Shown in pieces: positions 54,071 through 62,601 of a stretch of DNA of 64,000 bases (position 1 is its first letter; each line of letters begins with the position of its first letter). The position numbers were made by a program, and so were the translations under genes. This DNA is from Clostridiales bacterium (GTDB taxonomy: Bacteria > Bacillota > Clostridia > Christensenellales > Pumilibacteraceae), in contig DQGD01000004.1 in NCBI GenBank assembly GCA_003533505.1, forward strand, positions 24,764 to 88,763. The letters run 5' to 3'. The notes beneath the pieces were generated by a model that was given only the letters and a program-made list of their open reading frames with translations, had not been told where the DNA came from and did not search any database.

Positions 54071-55033
54071 ATGCCGAAATCGAAAAGAAACAAAACGCTT
54101 ACGCTTACGCAAGAGGAAACGCAACGGTTACTTAGCCGCTGCGTTTCGTCGTGTAACTTAAAAAGCGATACGCCCGAGGATTTTCGCGACATTATCGTGT
54201 GCGGCGACGCGTTCGATACGGCAAACAGACTGCCCCGTCGGGCGTTCGACCTCATGATTGTCGACCCTCCGTATAATCTTACCAAAAGCTACGGCGGCGA
54301 GAAGTTTTACAAAAGAAGCGCGGACGAATACGCCGAGTTTACCGAGAAATGGATTGACGCGTTCTACCCGTCGCTGAAGCCGACTGCGAGCGTGTACGTT
54401 TGCTGCGACTTCATGAGCGGAGTGGTTGTCGCGCCGATACTCGCAAAGCGTTTCAAGCTCAGAAACCGCATAACCTGGCAGCGCGAAAAGGGCAGGGGAG
54501 CGAAAAACAATTGGAAAAACGGCATGGAGGATATCTGGTTCTGCACCGTCGGCGACGATTATCGCTTCGACCTTGCTTCTGTTCGCCAGCGCAGGCGCGT
54601 GCTTGCGCCCTACCGCGAGAACGGCAAGCCCAAGGATTGGTTCACGGACGGCGGCGAGAAGTACCGCGACACCTGCCCGTCGAATTTTTGGGACGACGTG
54701 ACCGTGCCCTATTGGTCAATGAGCGAGAACACCGCGCACCCCACGCAAAAACCCGAAAAACTGATTGCCAAGCTCGTGCTCGCTTCGTCTGAAAAGGGCG
54801 ACCTCGTGCTCGACCCGTTCGGCGGCAGCGGCACCACGGCTGCCGTGGCGAAAAAGCTCGGGCGGCATTACCTGTCGATAGAGAAAAACCCCGAGTATTG
54901 CGCCTACGCGGAAGCCAGGCTTGAGCGCGCCGAAACCGACCCGTCGATTCAGGGCTACGAGGACGGAATTTTTTACGCCCGAGGCGCGCAAGGAGTCCGC
55001 AGTGGACGCAAAAAAGAGAGCGAGAACGGATAA
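54071..55033 (+). CDS. DNA methyltransferase, beta-type N6-adenine/N4-cytosine
   Basis: A 320-residue SAM-dependent DNA methylase. Catalytic motif IV is DPPYN (65-69) and the SAM motif I is DPFGGSGTT (from 248), in the order of beta-class enzymes. DPPY favours adenine over cytosine as target. A target-recognition region lies between them (about 100-235), with TWQREKGRG and the tail HPTQKPEKLIAKLV. No endonuclease gene is adjacent, so it looks like an orphan methylase, for example regulatory, or a defensive remnant. It starts 3 bp after gyrA and is probably cotranscribed. Confidence 0.88.
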   Translation: MPKSKRNKTLTLTQEETQRLLSRCVSSCNLKSDTPEDFRDIIVCGDAFDTANRLPRRAFDLMIVDPPYNLTKSYGGEKFYKRSADEYAEFTEKWIDAFYPSLKPTASVYVCCDFMSGVVVAPILAKRFKLRNRITWQREKGRGAKNNWKNGMEDIWFCTVGDDYRFDLASVRQRRRVLAPYRENGKPKDWFTDGGEKYRDTCPSNFWDDVTVPYWSMSENTAHPTQKPEKLIAKLVLASSEKGDLVLDPFGGSGTTAAVAKKLGRHYLSIEKNPEYCAYAEARLERAETDPSIQGYEDGIFYARGAQGVRSGRKKESENG

Positions 55034-55090
55034 AACCGTTAAAAAATTCGATATTTATTAAAAAAACGAATAAAATTATCGTCCAAAAAG

Positions 55091-55119
55091 TTGCATTTAT
55101 TCAAACTATGGTGTATAAT
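55091..55119 (+). promoter_or_regulatory. Promoter of the Rho-like gene
   Basis: TTGCAT (55091-55096), 17-bp spacer, TATAAT (55114-55119), about 57 bp before the start codon. Confidence 0.75.
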
Positions 55120-55176
55120 TCAACCGTTGTTATAAAGTGTAGAAAATACTAAGGGGAGCAACCCAGAGGTGTTGAA

Positions 55177-56598
55177 ATGGCTAAAAGGTCTGCGGCAGTG
55201 AAGGCATACACGCAAATTTCTTTCAGAGATTGCACGATAAATGGGATTCTTAAGGACCGCGAGAGCGGCAAACAGAAGCGTCTTAAAAAGGGCGACGAGG
55301 ATAAATTCAGAAAGCTCTCGAGGTATTACTTTGAAAGCCGCTCGATAGGCGAGAACCGTGACGACGGTCGCCGCATAGGCATCGACTCGCCGTGCGCGTA
55401 TCCGAAAGCCGAACTAATCGACAAAATCATGGATACCGTTTGGGGACTTCAGTACTTCGGTGAGCACGTTGACGCCGTCGTCGAGCCCTCTATCGACAGA
55501 ATTAACGAAGACGCGGAGCTCGATATTTTGGAGGTATTCGGGCGCGGCAAGTTCGTCATCGGCGAGCTGGTCACCGGCATATTCGACGGCGACGAGTGCG
55601 GCGGCGTGCTGCACGTCGACAAATTCAACGGCAACGCTCGCGACGCAGCCGTCATTCGCGGCATAGTCAATTCCTACGGTCTTAAGAGCGGCGACATTCT
55701 GTCGGCGCGCATGCACTACGACAAAAAGCTCAGCTTCTTCTGCGTGCACTACGTCGACGAAATCAACGGCGTAAAGACCGAAACTTTCGAAAAGCTTAAA
55801 CCCACGAAAAAGAACCCCTACGTCGAGCCGCCGGCTCCCGTAGTAAAGCCGCGTATAGGCGCGGTGCGCTTCGGCTTCTCGGGCAGCACTCGCCTCGGTC
55901 TTGCCGCGCACATCGACGCGTTCTCGCCCGTGCTTATGGGACAAGCCGCGCTGGTTTCCGCGTCGGGCAAGATGGACTTCGCGGACAAGGCGGCTTCGCT
56001 CGCTAAAATCGCGGAGGGCTCGGGAACGTTCGACGAAACGCTTTTGTACATAACCGGCGAAAACGAAGAAACGATAAAGAAGACCAAAAAGATTTTCCCG
56101 GGGCTCACCACAATCGGCAAGTCGATTCACGACAACGACAGAGTGATGGTCAGGAGAATGTGCGACTACGCGGTGCGCAGAGCGGAGTGCGGACAGCACA
56201 TCATGCTCATCGTCGAGGACCTTGACGCAGTGTCGGAAACCGCATGCGACGCGGCAAGACTGCTCGAATCCGCACGCCGTACCGAAACCGGCGGCAGCGT
56301 GACGGTAGTCGTGTTCGCCGACATCGACAGTACGCTGTCCAAGTACTACATCGTCCGTCGTCTGGCTTCTGCGGAGCTTCGCGTCGTATCCTGTCCGTTC
56401 TTCTCCGATTATGTAGTCGACGCGCTCAACTGCTCGTCGGACGCTGCGGAAGCGTTTACCGAAGAGGAAAAGCTTGCGGACGAGGCGCTTAAGAAAACGG
56501 TGCGCGAAAACGGCTCGGAGGCGGCAATGAAGGTCGTTGACGACTGCGGTAGCTATCCTAAATTCGTAAAATACGCGTGCGGCAATAAGGAAAACTAA
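55177..56598 (+). CDS. Rho-like protein lacking ATPase motifs
   Basis: A 473-residue protein I read as a degenerate paralogue of transcription terminator Rho. Residues about 114-200 match the Rho RNA-binding (CSD) domain (LDILEVFGRGKFVIG, YGLKSGDILSARM, YVDEINGVKTETF). The following core aligns with Rho, but the P-loop region reads ALVSASGKMDFAD (259-271) and lacks GKT. The catalytic DERPEE reads TGENEE (293-298), so Glu211 of E. coli Rho is Gly294. The Walker B Asp is Glu347. About 20 residues that form the Q-loop are missing before GGSVTVVV (372-379). The C-terminal helices (about 430-470) resemble Rho's. It has its own promoter, an AGAGGTG site, and overlaps pheA by one base. ATP hydrolysis seems impossible; RNA binding may remain. 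Confidence 0.7.
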   Translation: MAKRSAAVKAYTQISFRDCTINGILKDRESGKQKRLKKGDEDKFRKLSRYYFESRSIGENRDDGRRIGIDSPCAYPKAELIDKIMDTVWGLQYFGEHVDAVVEPSIDRINEDAELDILEVFGRGKFVIGELVTGIFDGDECGGVLHVDKFNGNARDAAVIRGIVNSYGLKSGDILSARMHYDKKLSFFCVHYVDEINGVKTETFEKLKPTKKNPYVEPPAPVVKPRIGAVRFGFSGSTRLGLAAHIDAFSPVLMGQAALVSASGKMDFADKAASLAKIAEGSGTFDETLLYITGENEETIKKTKKIFPGLTTIGKSIHDNDRVMVRRMCDYAVRRAECGQHIMLIVEDLDAVSETACDAARLLESARRTETGGSVTVVVFADIDSTLSKYYIVRRLASAELRVVSCPFFSDYVVDALNCSSDAAEAFTEEEKLADEALKKTVRENGSEAAMKVVDDCGSYPKFVKYACGNKEN

Positions 56599-57374
56599 TG
56601 AGGACGGGCTATTTCGGCGACGAAAGCAGTCACACCTATGCCTGCGCGTTGGAAAACGAAAGCGGCGAACTCGTAGGCTATCCGTCGATAGCCGCTGTCG
56701 TCGCGGCTCTTGACGACGGCGAAGTAGACAGCGCCGTCGTTCCGCTTGAAAACAGCGTGGGCGGCACCGTGGGCGACACTCTGGACGCGCTGAAGAACGC
56801 CGGGGTGTACATCGTCGAGCAATATCACAGGCGCATTTTTCACTCGCTTATAGGAGTCGTCGGCGCAAAAAAGTCGGATATAAAGAGGATTTACTCGCAT
56901 CCGCAGGCGCTCGCGCAGTGCGACAGATACTTAAGAGAAAATTTTTCCGAAGCCGACGTCATCGCGGTGGCAAGCACTTCGGCTGCGCTCAAAATCGTTT
57001 CTTCCCCCGAGGAAGCGGCGATAGCGAGAGTGGCGACCGAGGGGCTGACCGTGCTCGACGCGGAAATCGAGGACAACAAGCACAACGTCACGCGCTTTGT
57101 GCGGTTAAGCCGCGCGCCGCGTTTCGGCGGCAAGAAAGCGGCAATCGTGTTCGGCACGCCGCACCGCCCGGGCGAACTGCTGAAAGTGCTGGAAGTGCTG
57201 GCGGCGTACAAACTCAACCTCAACAAGCTTGAGTCGCGACCCAGCCGCGACGGCGAGTTCGGCTATTGGTTTTTCGCCGAGTTCGACTGTCCGCAAAAGT
57301 CGGTGCTCGACATGGTAATGAGAAGACTTGTCGCCGAGTCGGACGGTTTTGTGCGGCTCGTCGGGTGCTATTAA
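56598..57374 (+). CDS. pheA: Prephenate dehydratase
   Basis: A 258-residue enzyme turning prephenate into phenylpyruvate for phenylalanine synthesis. Catalytic region: YFGDESSHTYACA (start), VVPLENSVGGTVGDTLD, NVTRFVRL with the catalytic Thr. A regulatory ACT domain follows (about 175-255; AIVFGTPHRPGELLKVL, ESRPSRDGEFGYWFF), so feedback by phenylalanine is likely. It overlaps the Rho-like gene by one base, so the two are translated from one message. Confidence 0.94.
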   Translation: MRTGYFGDESSHTYACALENESGELVGYPSIAAVVAALDDGEVDSAVVPLENSVGGTVGDTLDALKNAGVYIVEQYHRRIFHSLIGVVGAKKSDIKRIYSHPQALAQCDRYLRENFSEADVIAVASTSAALKIVSSPEEAAIARVATEGLTVLDAEIEDNKHNVTRFVRLSRAPRFGGKKAAIVFGTPHRPGELLKVLEVLAAYKLNLNKLESRPSRDGEFGYWFFAEFDCPQKSVLDMVMRRLVAESDGFVRLVGCY

Positions 57375-57519
57375 GCGGCAACCGTTTTCCTTTCGATAGT
57401 CGTCTACGGCGCGAAATTTCGATAATTTCACAAGAACGTCACTACGGGCAAACATAATACGGATAAAATTAGTACAGTCGGACGAGCGACAGACTCGTCG
57501 TGCAAGGAGAAGGACTTAT

Positions 57520-60255
57520 ATGGGACTTATATCATTCATCACCGGCAGCGATAACAGAAAGCAGGTAAAGAAGCTCGATGCCATTGCGAACAAGGTAGAG
57601 GCTTATCAGGAGGAATACAAGGCGCTCAGCGAAGAGCAGCTGAAAGCCAAGACCGCCGAGTTCCGCGACAGGCTGGAAAACAACTACGAAACGCTCGACG
57701 ACATTCTTCCCGAAGCGTTTGCGGCGGTAAGAGAAGCGAGCGCGCGCGTTCTGGGCATGCGGCACTTCCATGTGCAGCTGATGGGCGGCATTGCGCTTCA
57801 TCAGGGACGTATCGCCGAGATGCGTACCGGCGAAGGCAAAACGCTGGTGGCAACGCTCGCGTCGTACCTCAACGCGCTGCCCGGCAAGGGCGTGCACGTC
57901 GTCACCGTCAACGACTACCTCGCAAAGCGCGACGCGGAATGGATGGGCAAGGTTCACCGTTACCTCGGGCTTACCGTGGGCGTGGCGATTGCGGGCATGG
58001 ACAGCGCGGCTAAGCGCGCGGCGTACAACTGCGACATAACCTACGCCACCAACAACGAGCTCGGTTTCGATTACCTGCGCGACAACATGGTCATCTACAA
58101 GCGCGACAAGGTGCAGCGACCGCTCAACTTCTGTATCATCGACGAGGTCGACTCCATTCTTATCGACGAGGCGCGTACTCCGCTTATCATTTCGGGGCGC
58201 GGCGGCAAGAGCAGCGAGATGTATATCACCGCCAACCGCTTCGCAAAGAGCCTTAAACCCGACGACCTCGACATCGACGAGAAGAAAAAGGCTATCACGC
58301 TCACCGAGAGCGGCGTGGAAAAGGCGGAGCGCTATTTCGCCGTCGACAACCTCTCCGACGTCGACAACATGGAGCTCAACCACTATATCAACAACGCTAT
58401 CCGCGCGAATTATATAATGAAGCTCGACAAGGACTACATCGTCAACGCCAAGGGCGAAGTCGTCATCGTCGACGAGTTTACCGGACGACTTATGGACGGG
58501 CGCCGTTACAGCGACGGCTTGCATCAGGCAATCGAGGCTAAGGAGGGCGTGAGAGTGCAGAGCGAGAACAAGACGCTCGCAACCATTACGTTCCAGAATT
58601 ACTTCCGTCTTTACAAGAAGCTCAGCGGCATGACTGGTACCGCCAAGACCGAGGAGTCCGAGTTCAGAGATATTTATCATCTCGACGTCGTGACTATCCC
58701 CACCAACCTCCCCAGCCGCAGAACGGACGAGAACGACCAGGTGTATTCCACCATCGCGGGCAAGCTCCGCGCCGTCGTCGCCGACATTACCGATTGCTAT
58801 CAGCGCGGCGAGCCGGTGCTCGTGGGCACAACCACCGTCGAGAAGAGCGAAGAGCTGTCGAGAATGCTCCACAAGGCTAAGATTCCGCACAACGTCCTCA
58901 ACGCCAAGAACCACGAAAAAGAAGCGGAAATCGTCGCTCAGGCAGGTAAATTCCGCGCCGTCACCATCGCGACCAACATGGCGGGCCGCGGTACCGATAT
59001 TATGCTGGGCGGCAACGCAGAGTACCTTGCAATCAAGCGCATGCGCGACATCGGCATGAGCGAAGAGCAAGTCAGCGCGGCTACCGCTTACTTCAATACC
59101 GAAGACCCCGAGATATTGAGGGCTCGCGAGCAGTTTAAGAAATTCTACGACGAGTACAAAGTCGAGATTCAAAAGGAAAAAGAAGAGGTCATCGCCGTCG
59201 GCGGCTTGCGCATTATCGGTACCGAGCGACACGAATCGCGCCGCATAGACAATCAGCTTCGCGGTCGAAGCGGACGTCAGGGCGACGTCGGCTCGTCGGT
59301 GTTCTACCTCTCCATGGAGGACGACCTCGTGCGCCTGTTCGGCGGCGACAGAATGAAGCGTATCGCCGAGATGTTTAACATCGACGAGGACACGCCGTTC
59401 GCCATGGGTATGCTCACCCGTCAGATTGAGAACGCTCAGCGCAACATCGAGGGCAAGAACTACACGATGCGCCGTCAGGTCCTCGAGTACGACAACGTAA
59501 TGAACGAGCAGCGTACCATTATCTACGGCGAGAGAAATAAGGTGCTTGACGGTATCGACGCTCACGACCAGATTCTCAAATTCATGCGCTCGCAAGTGGA
59601 CGTCATCGTCGACGACTTCACCGACCCGAGAGTGGATTGGGACGAGTGGGATTACGAAACGCTTAACAAGGAAATCGAGCGCAAGCTCCTGCCCGACGAC
59701 CCCGACTTCCTCACGCAGGACAGAATGGAGAAGTGGTCGCTCGAGGAAATCAAGGATCAGCTGTACGAGGCGGTTGTCGCTTTCTATCAGACCAAAATCG
59801 ACGACGCGCACAAGCTCGCCGAGGAAACGGGCGCGCCCATCGACTTCAAGGAAATCGAGCGCGTGATAATGCTGAGAGTCATCGACTCCAAGTGGATGGA
59901 CCACATCGACGCGATGGACCAGCTCCGCAAGGGCATCGTGCTGAAAGCTTACGGCAATCAGGACCCCGTCATCGCCTACACCAAGGCAGGCTTCGAGATG
60001 TTCGAGGACATGACGGCGAAGATGCAGGAGGAGATTGTCGCGTTGCTCGTCCACGTCAATATCGAAGCTCCGCCCAAGCGCGAGGCTCAGAAAGTCGAGT
60101 TCGTGGAGAACCGCGGCGACGGCAACACGCGAGTGGCAAAGGCTCCGTCGGTCAGCCAGACGGTCACCGTCGGCAGAAACGACCCCTGCCCGTGCGGAAG
60201 CGGCAAGAAATACAAGAATTGCTGTTTGGCCAAGGATTTACAGAACAAGCAGTAA
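57520..60255 (+). CDS. secA: Preprotein translocase ATPase
   Basis: A 911-residue motor that drives proteins through SecYEG. Walker A GEGKT at 104-108, DEVDSILIDEARTPLIISG, the helicase-like motif TNMAGRGTDIMLGG, and RGRSGRQGD. The C-terminal zinc finger is DPCPCGSGKKYKNCC, which binds SecB-like partners or the ribosome. Length is normal for Firmicutes with the zinc tail. RBS AAGGAGAAGG. Needed to export the many signal-peptide proteins seen in the window. Confidence 0.97.
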   Translation: MGLISFITGSDNRKQVKKLDAIANKVEAYQEEYKALSEEQLKAKTAEFRDRLENNYETLDDILPEAFAAVREASARVLGMRHFHVQLMGGIALHQGRIAEMRTGEGKTLVATLASYLNALPGKGVHVVTVNDYLAKRDAEWMGKVHRYLGLTVGVAIAGMDSAAKRAAYNCDITYATNNELGFDYLRDNMVIYKRDKVQRPLNFCIIDEVDSILIDEARTPLIISGRGGKSSEMYITANRFAKSLKPDDLDIDEKKKAITLTESGVEKAERYFAVDNLSDVDNMELNHYINNAIRANYIMKLDKDYIVNAKGEVVIVDEFTGRLMDGRRYSDGLHQAIEAKEGVRVQSENKTLATITFQNYFRLYKKLSGMTGTAKTEESEFRDIYHLDVVTIPTNLPSRRTDENDQVYSTIAGKLRAVVADITDCYQRGEPVLVGTTTVEKSEELSRMLHKAKIPHNVLNAKNHEKEAEIVAQAGKFRAVTIATNMAGRGTDIMLGGNAEYLAIKRMRDIGMSEEQVSAATAYFNTEDPEILRAREQFKKFYDEYKVEIQKEKEEVIAVGGLRIIGTERHESRRIDNQLRGRSGRQGDVGSSVFYLSMEDDLVRLFGGDRMKRIAEMFNIDEDTPFAMGMLTRQIENAQRNIEGKNYTMRRQVLEYDNVMNEQRTIIYGERNKVLDGIDAHDQILKFMRSQVDVIVDDFTDPRVDWDEWDYETLNKEIERKLLPDDPDFLTQDRMEKWSLEEIKDQLYEAVVAFYQTKIDDAHKLAEETGAPIDFKEIERVIMLRVIDSKWMDHIDAMDQLRKGIVLKAYGNQDPVIAYTKAGFEMFEDMTAKMQEEIVALLVHVNIEAPPKREAQKVEFVENRGDGNTRVAKAPSVSQTVTVGRNDPCPCGSGKKYKNCCLAKDLQNKQ

Positions 60256-60314
60256 CGCGGCGCGGTAACGCGCGGCTTACGGCGGACTAAAACGAATATA
60301 AACCCAACGCATTT

Positions 60315-60348
60315 GCGGCAGTCACTTCAATAAAATCGTGACTGCCGC
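60315..60348 (+). other. Perfect hairpin between secA and prfB
   Basis: GCGGCAGTCAC / GTGACTGCCGC, an 11-bp perfect stem with a 12-base loop. There is no T-run, so it is not a standard terminator. It may be an RNA processing or protein-binding site in the secA-prfB message. Confidence 0.55.
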
Positions 60349-60424
60349 ATACGGCGTTATAAAACCGGCTGCGTTTTCGGGGTGGAAAGCCCGACGCGCG
60401 GCTAAAAAGACAAGGAACAACGGA

Positions 60425-61522
60425 ATGCTCACTCTCGACGATTACAAGTACAGACTGAAAAACCTCAACGCCAAGTTCGACGACTGCAAGCTCGCATTCG
60501 ACGTCGACAAGATGAAGGAAAAGGCGGCGAGCCTCGACGAAATCAGGCAGTCGCCCGACTTCTATTCCGAGCCGAAAAAAGCTGCGGAAATCAACGCCGA
60601 GGCGAAGTATATCGCCGATAAGCTCGAAGAGCTTGACGGCTACGCGCAGGGGCTTGACGACATTGCCACGCTTATCGAGCTGGTCGAAGCGGAGGACGAC
60701 GACAGCTACCTCGGCGAAATCGAGGAAACGCTGAAAAAATACGAGGACAAAATCGAGAGCCTGCACCTCGAAACGCTGCTTAAAGGCGAGTACGACCACC
60801 ACAACGCCATACTTATGCTGCAAGCCGGCGCTGGCGGTACCGAGGCTCAGGATTGGGTGAGCATGCTGTACCGCATGTACCGCATGTACGCCGAAAAGAA
60901 CGGGTTTGCGGTGGAGGAGCTGGACTTGCTGCCCGGCGACGTCGCAGGCGTGAAAAGCGTTTCGTTTATGATAAAGGGCATGAACGCCTACGGGTACCTC
61001 AAAGCCGAAAAGGGCGTGCACAGGCTTGTGCGCATTTCGCCGTTCGACGCGAACTCGCGCCGCCACACCTCGTTCGCCAGCCTCGAGGTAATGCCCGAAA
61101 TAGAGAACGACGTGTCGGTGGAAATCAGACCCGAGGACTTGAAAATCGACACCTACCGCTCGGGCGGAGCGGGCGGTCAGCACGTCAACAAGACGGACAG
61201 CGCGGTGAGAATCACGCACCTGCCCACGGGCATAGTGGTGCAGTGCCAGAACGAGCGTTCGCAGATTCAGAACCGCGAAACCGCAATGAAAATGCTCACG
61301 AGTAAGCTCGTCGAGCTTCGCGAGCGCGAGAACCTGGAAAAAGCCAATTCAATCAAGGGCGAAATCAAGAAAATCGAGTGGGGCAGTCAGATTCGCTCCT
61401 ACGTTTTCCAGCCCTACACCATGGTCAAGGACCACCGCACCGGCTATGAAACGGGCGACGTGTACGCGGTGATGGACGGCGATATTTCCGGGTTTATCTT
61501 CGATTACCTCCGCAAGTCGTGA
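60425..61522 (+). CDS. prfB: Peptide chain release factor 2
   Basis: A 365-residue factor terminating translation at UGA and UAA. Stop-codon reading loop SPF (205-207) and the peptidyl-hydrolysis motif GGQ (250-252, SGGAGGQHVNKTDSAVR). The chosen ATG at 60425 follows AAGGA; in most bacteria the gene has a programmed +1 shift at about codon 25, but here the frame runs straight through (CTC GCA TTC GAC), so no UGA is present. Ends by overlapping tsaD (GTGA). Confidence 0.95.
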   Translation: MLTLDDYKYRLKNLNAKFDDCKLAFDVDKMKEKAASLDEIRQSPDFYSEPKKAAEINAEAKYIADKLEELDGYAQGLDDIATLIELVEAEDDDSYLGEIEETLKKYEDKIESLHLETLLKGEYDHHNAILMLQAGAGGTEAQDWVSMLYRMYRMYAEKNGFAVEELDLLPGDVAGVKSVSFMIKGMNAYGYLKAEKGVHRLVRISPFDANSRRHTSFASLEVMPEIENDVSVEIRPEDLKIDTYRSGGAGGQHVNKTDSAVRITHLPTGIVVQCQNERSQIQNRETAMKMLTSKLVELRERENLEKANSIKGEIKKIEWGSQIRSYVFQPYTMVKDHRTGYETGDVYAVMDGDISGFIFDYLRKS

Positions 61523-62601
61523 GCCGATTTAAGAATATGTACGATACTACAGAAAAATTTAACGGTTTAAGGACTAAGCCGCGCGTCACGGTGCTGGGCA
61601 TAGAAAGCTCGTGCGACGAAACCGCCGCCGCGGTTGTCGTGAACGGCAGGGAGATTAAGTCCAACGTGATTGCCTCGCAGGTGCCGATTCACCGCCGCTT
61701 CGGGGGCGTGGTGCCCGAGGTTGCCTCGCGCAATCACACCATGGCGGTGGGCAACGTCGTAGACGAAGCGCTTAAAAGCGCCGGCGTAACCTTGTCCGAC
61801 GTGGACGCGATTGCCGTCACCTACGGCGCGGGGCTGGTGGGCGCGTTGCTCGTGGGCGTTACCGCGGCAAAGGCGCTGTCCTATGCGACGGGCATTCCGC
61901 TTGTCAAGGTCAATCACATCGAGGGACACGTCGCGGCTAACTTCGCCGCGTTTCCGGAGCTCGAGCCGCCCTTTCTCGCGCTGGTTGCCAGCGGCGGTCA
62001 CACGCTGATTCTGGACGTCGCCGGTTACAACGATTACAGGTGCCTCGGCAGCACGCGCGACGACGCCATCGGCGAAGCGTTTGACAAGACCGCGAGGCTT
62101 TTGGGCTTGCCGTACCCGGGCGGTCCCGAAATCGACAGGCTCGCCAAAAAGGGCAAGAACAACATCGTGTTTTTCCACGACAAAAAATCGGTCAACGACG
62201 ATTTTTCGCTCAGCTATTCGGGGCTTAAAACCGCCGTCGTCAATTACATTCACACGGCGCGGCAGCGCGGCGACGAAATAGTCGTTGAGGACGTTTGCGC
62301 TTCGCTCACGCACACCGCCGTCGACCTTTTGGTCGACAACGCGCTCGTCGCGGCAAAGCGCACTGGGCGCGACACGATAGTGCTTGCAGGCGGCGTGGCA
62401 AGCAATTCATACCTTCGCGAAAGCCTGCTTACTCGCGGCGAAGCGGAGGGCAAAAGAGTGCTGTTTCCGCCGCCGATTCTCTGTACCGACAACGCCGTCA
62501 TGATTGCGGCGAGGGCGTACTTTTCGATTAAGGACGGGCAAAACCTCGCAGGGCTTGACCTCAACGCCGACCCGGGGCTCAGGACGGGGGTGGCGAAATG
62601 A
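61519..62601 (+). CDS. tsaD: tRNA threonylcarbamoyladenosine synthase subunit
   Basis: A 360-residue ASKHA-fold enzyme transferring threonylcarbamoyl to A37 of ANN-decoding tRNAs. The iron/metal motif HxxxH is His133-His137 in VNHIEGH. ATP-binding motifs are GIESSCDETAAAVV and LVASGGHTLI, with GGVASNSYLRE late in the protein. I take GTG at 61519, which overlaps prfB; the ATG at 61537 is an alternative and shortens it by 6 residues. Overlaps mnmA by 4 bases. Confidence 0.95.
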   Translation: MSRFKNMYDTTEKFNGLRTKPRVTVLGIESSCDETAAAVVVNGREIKSNVIASQVPIHRRFGGVVPEVASRNHTMAVGNVVDEALKSAGVTLSDVDAIAVTYGAGLVGALLVGVTAAKALSYATGIPLVKVNHIEGHVAANFAAFPELEPPFLALVASGGHTLILDVAGYNDYRCLGSTRDDAIGEAFDKTARLLGLPYPGGPEIDRLAKKGKNNIVFFHDKKSVNDDFSLSYSGLKTAVVNYIHTARQRGDEIVVEDVCASLTHTAVDLLVDNALVAAKRTGRDTIVLAGGVASNSYLRESLLTRGEAEGKRVLFPPPILCTDNAVMIAARAYFSIKDGQNLAGLDLNADPGLRTGVAK

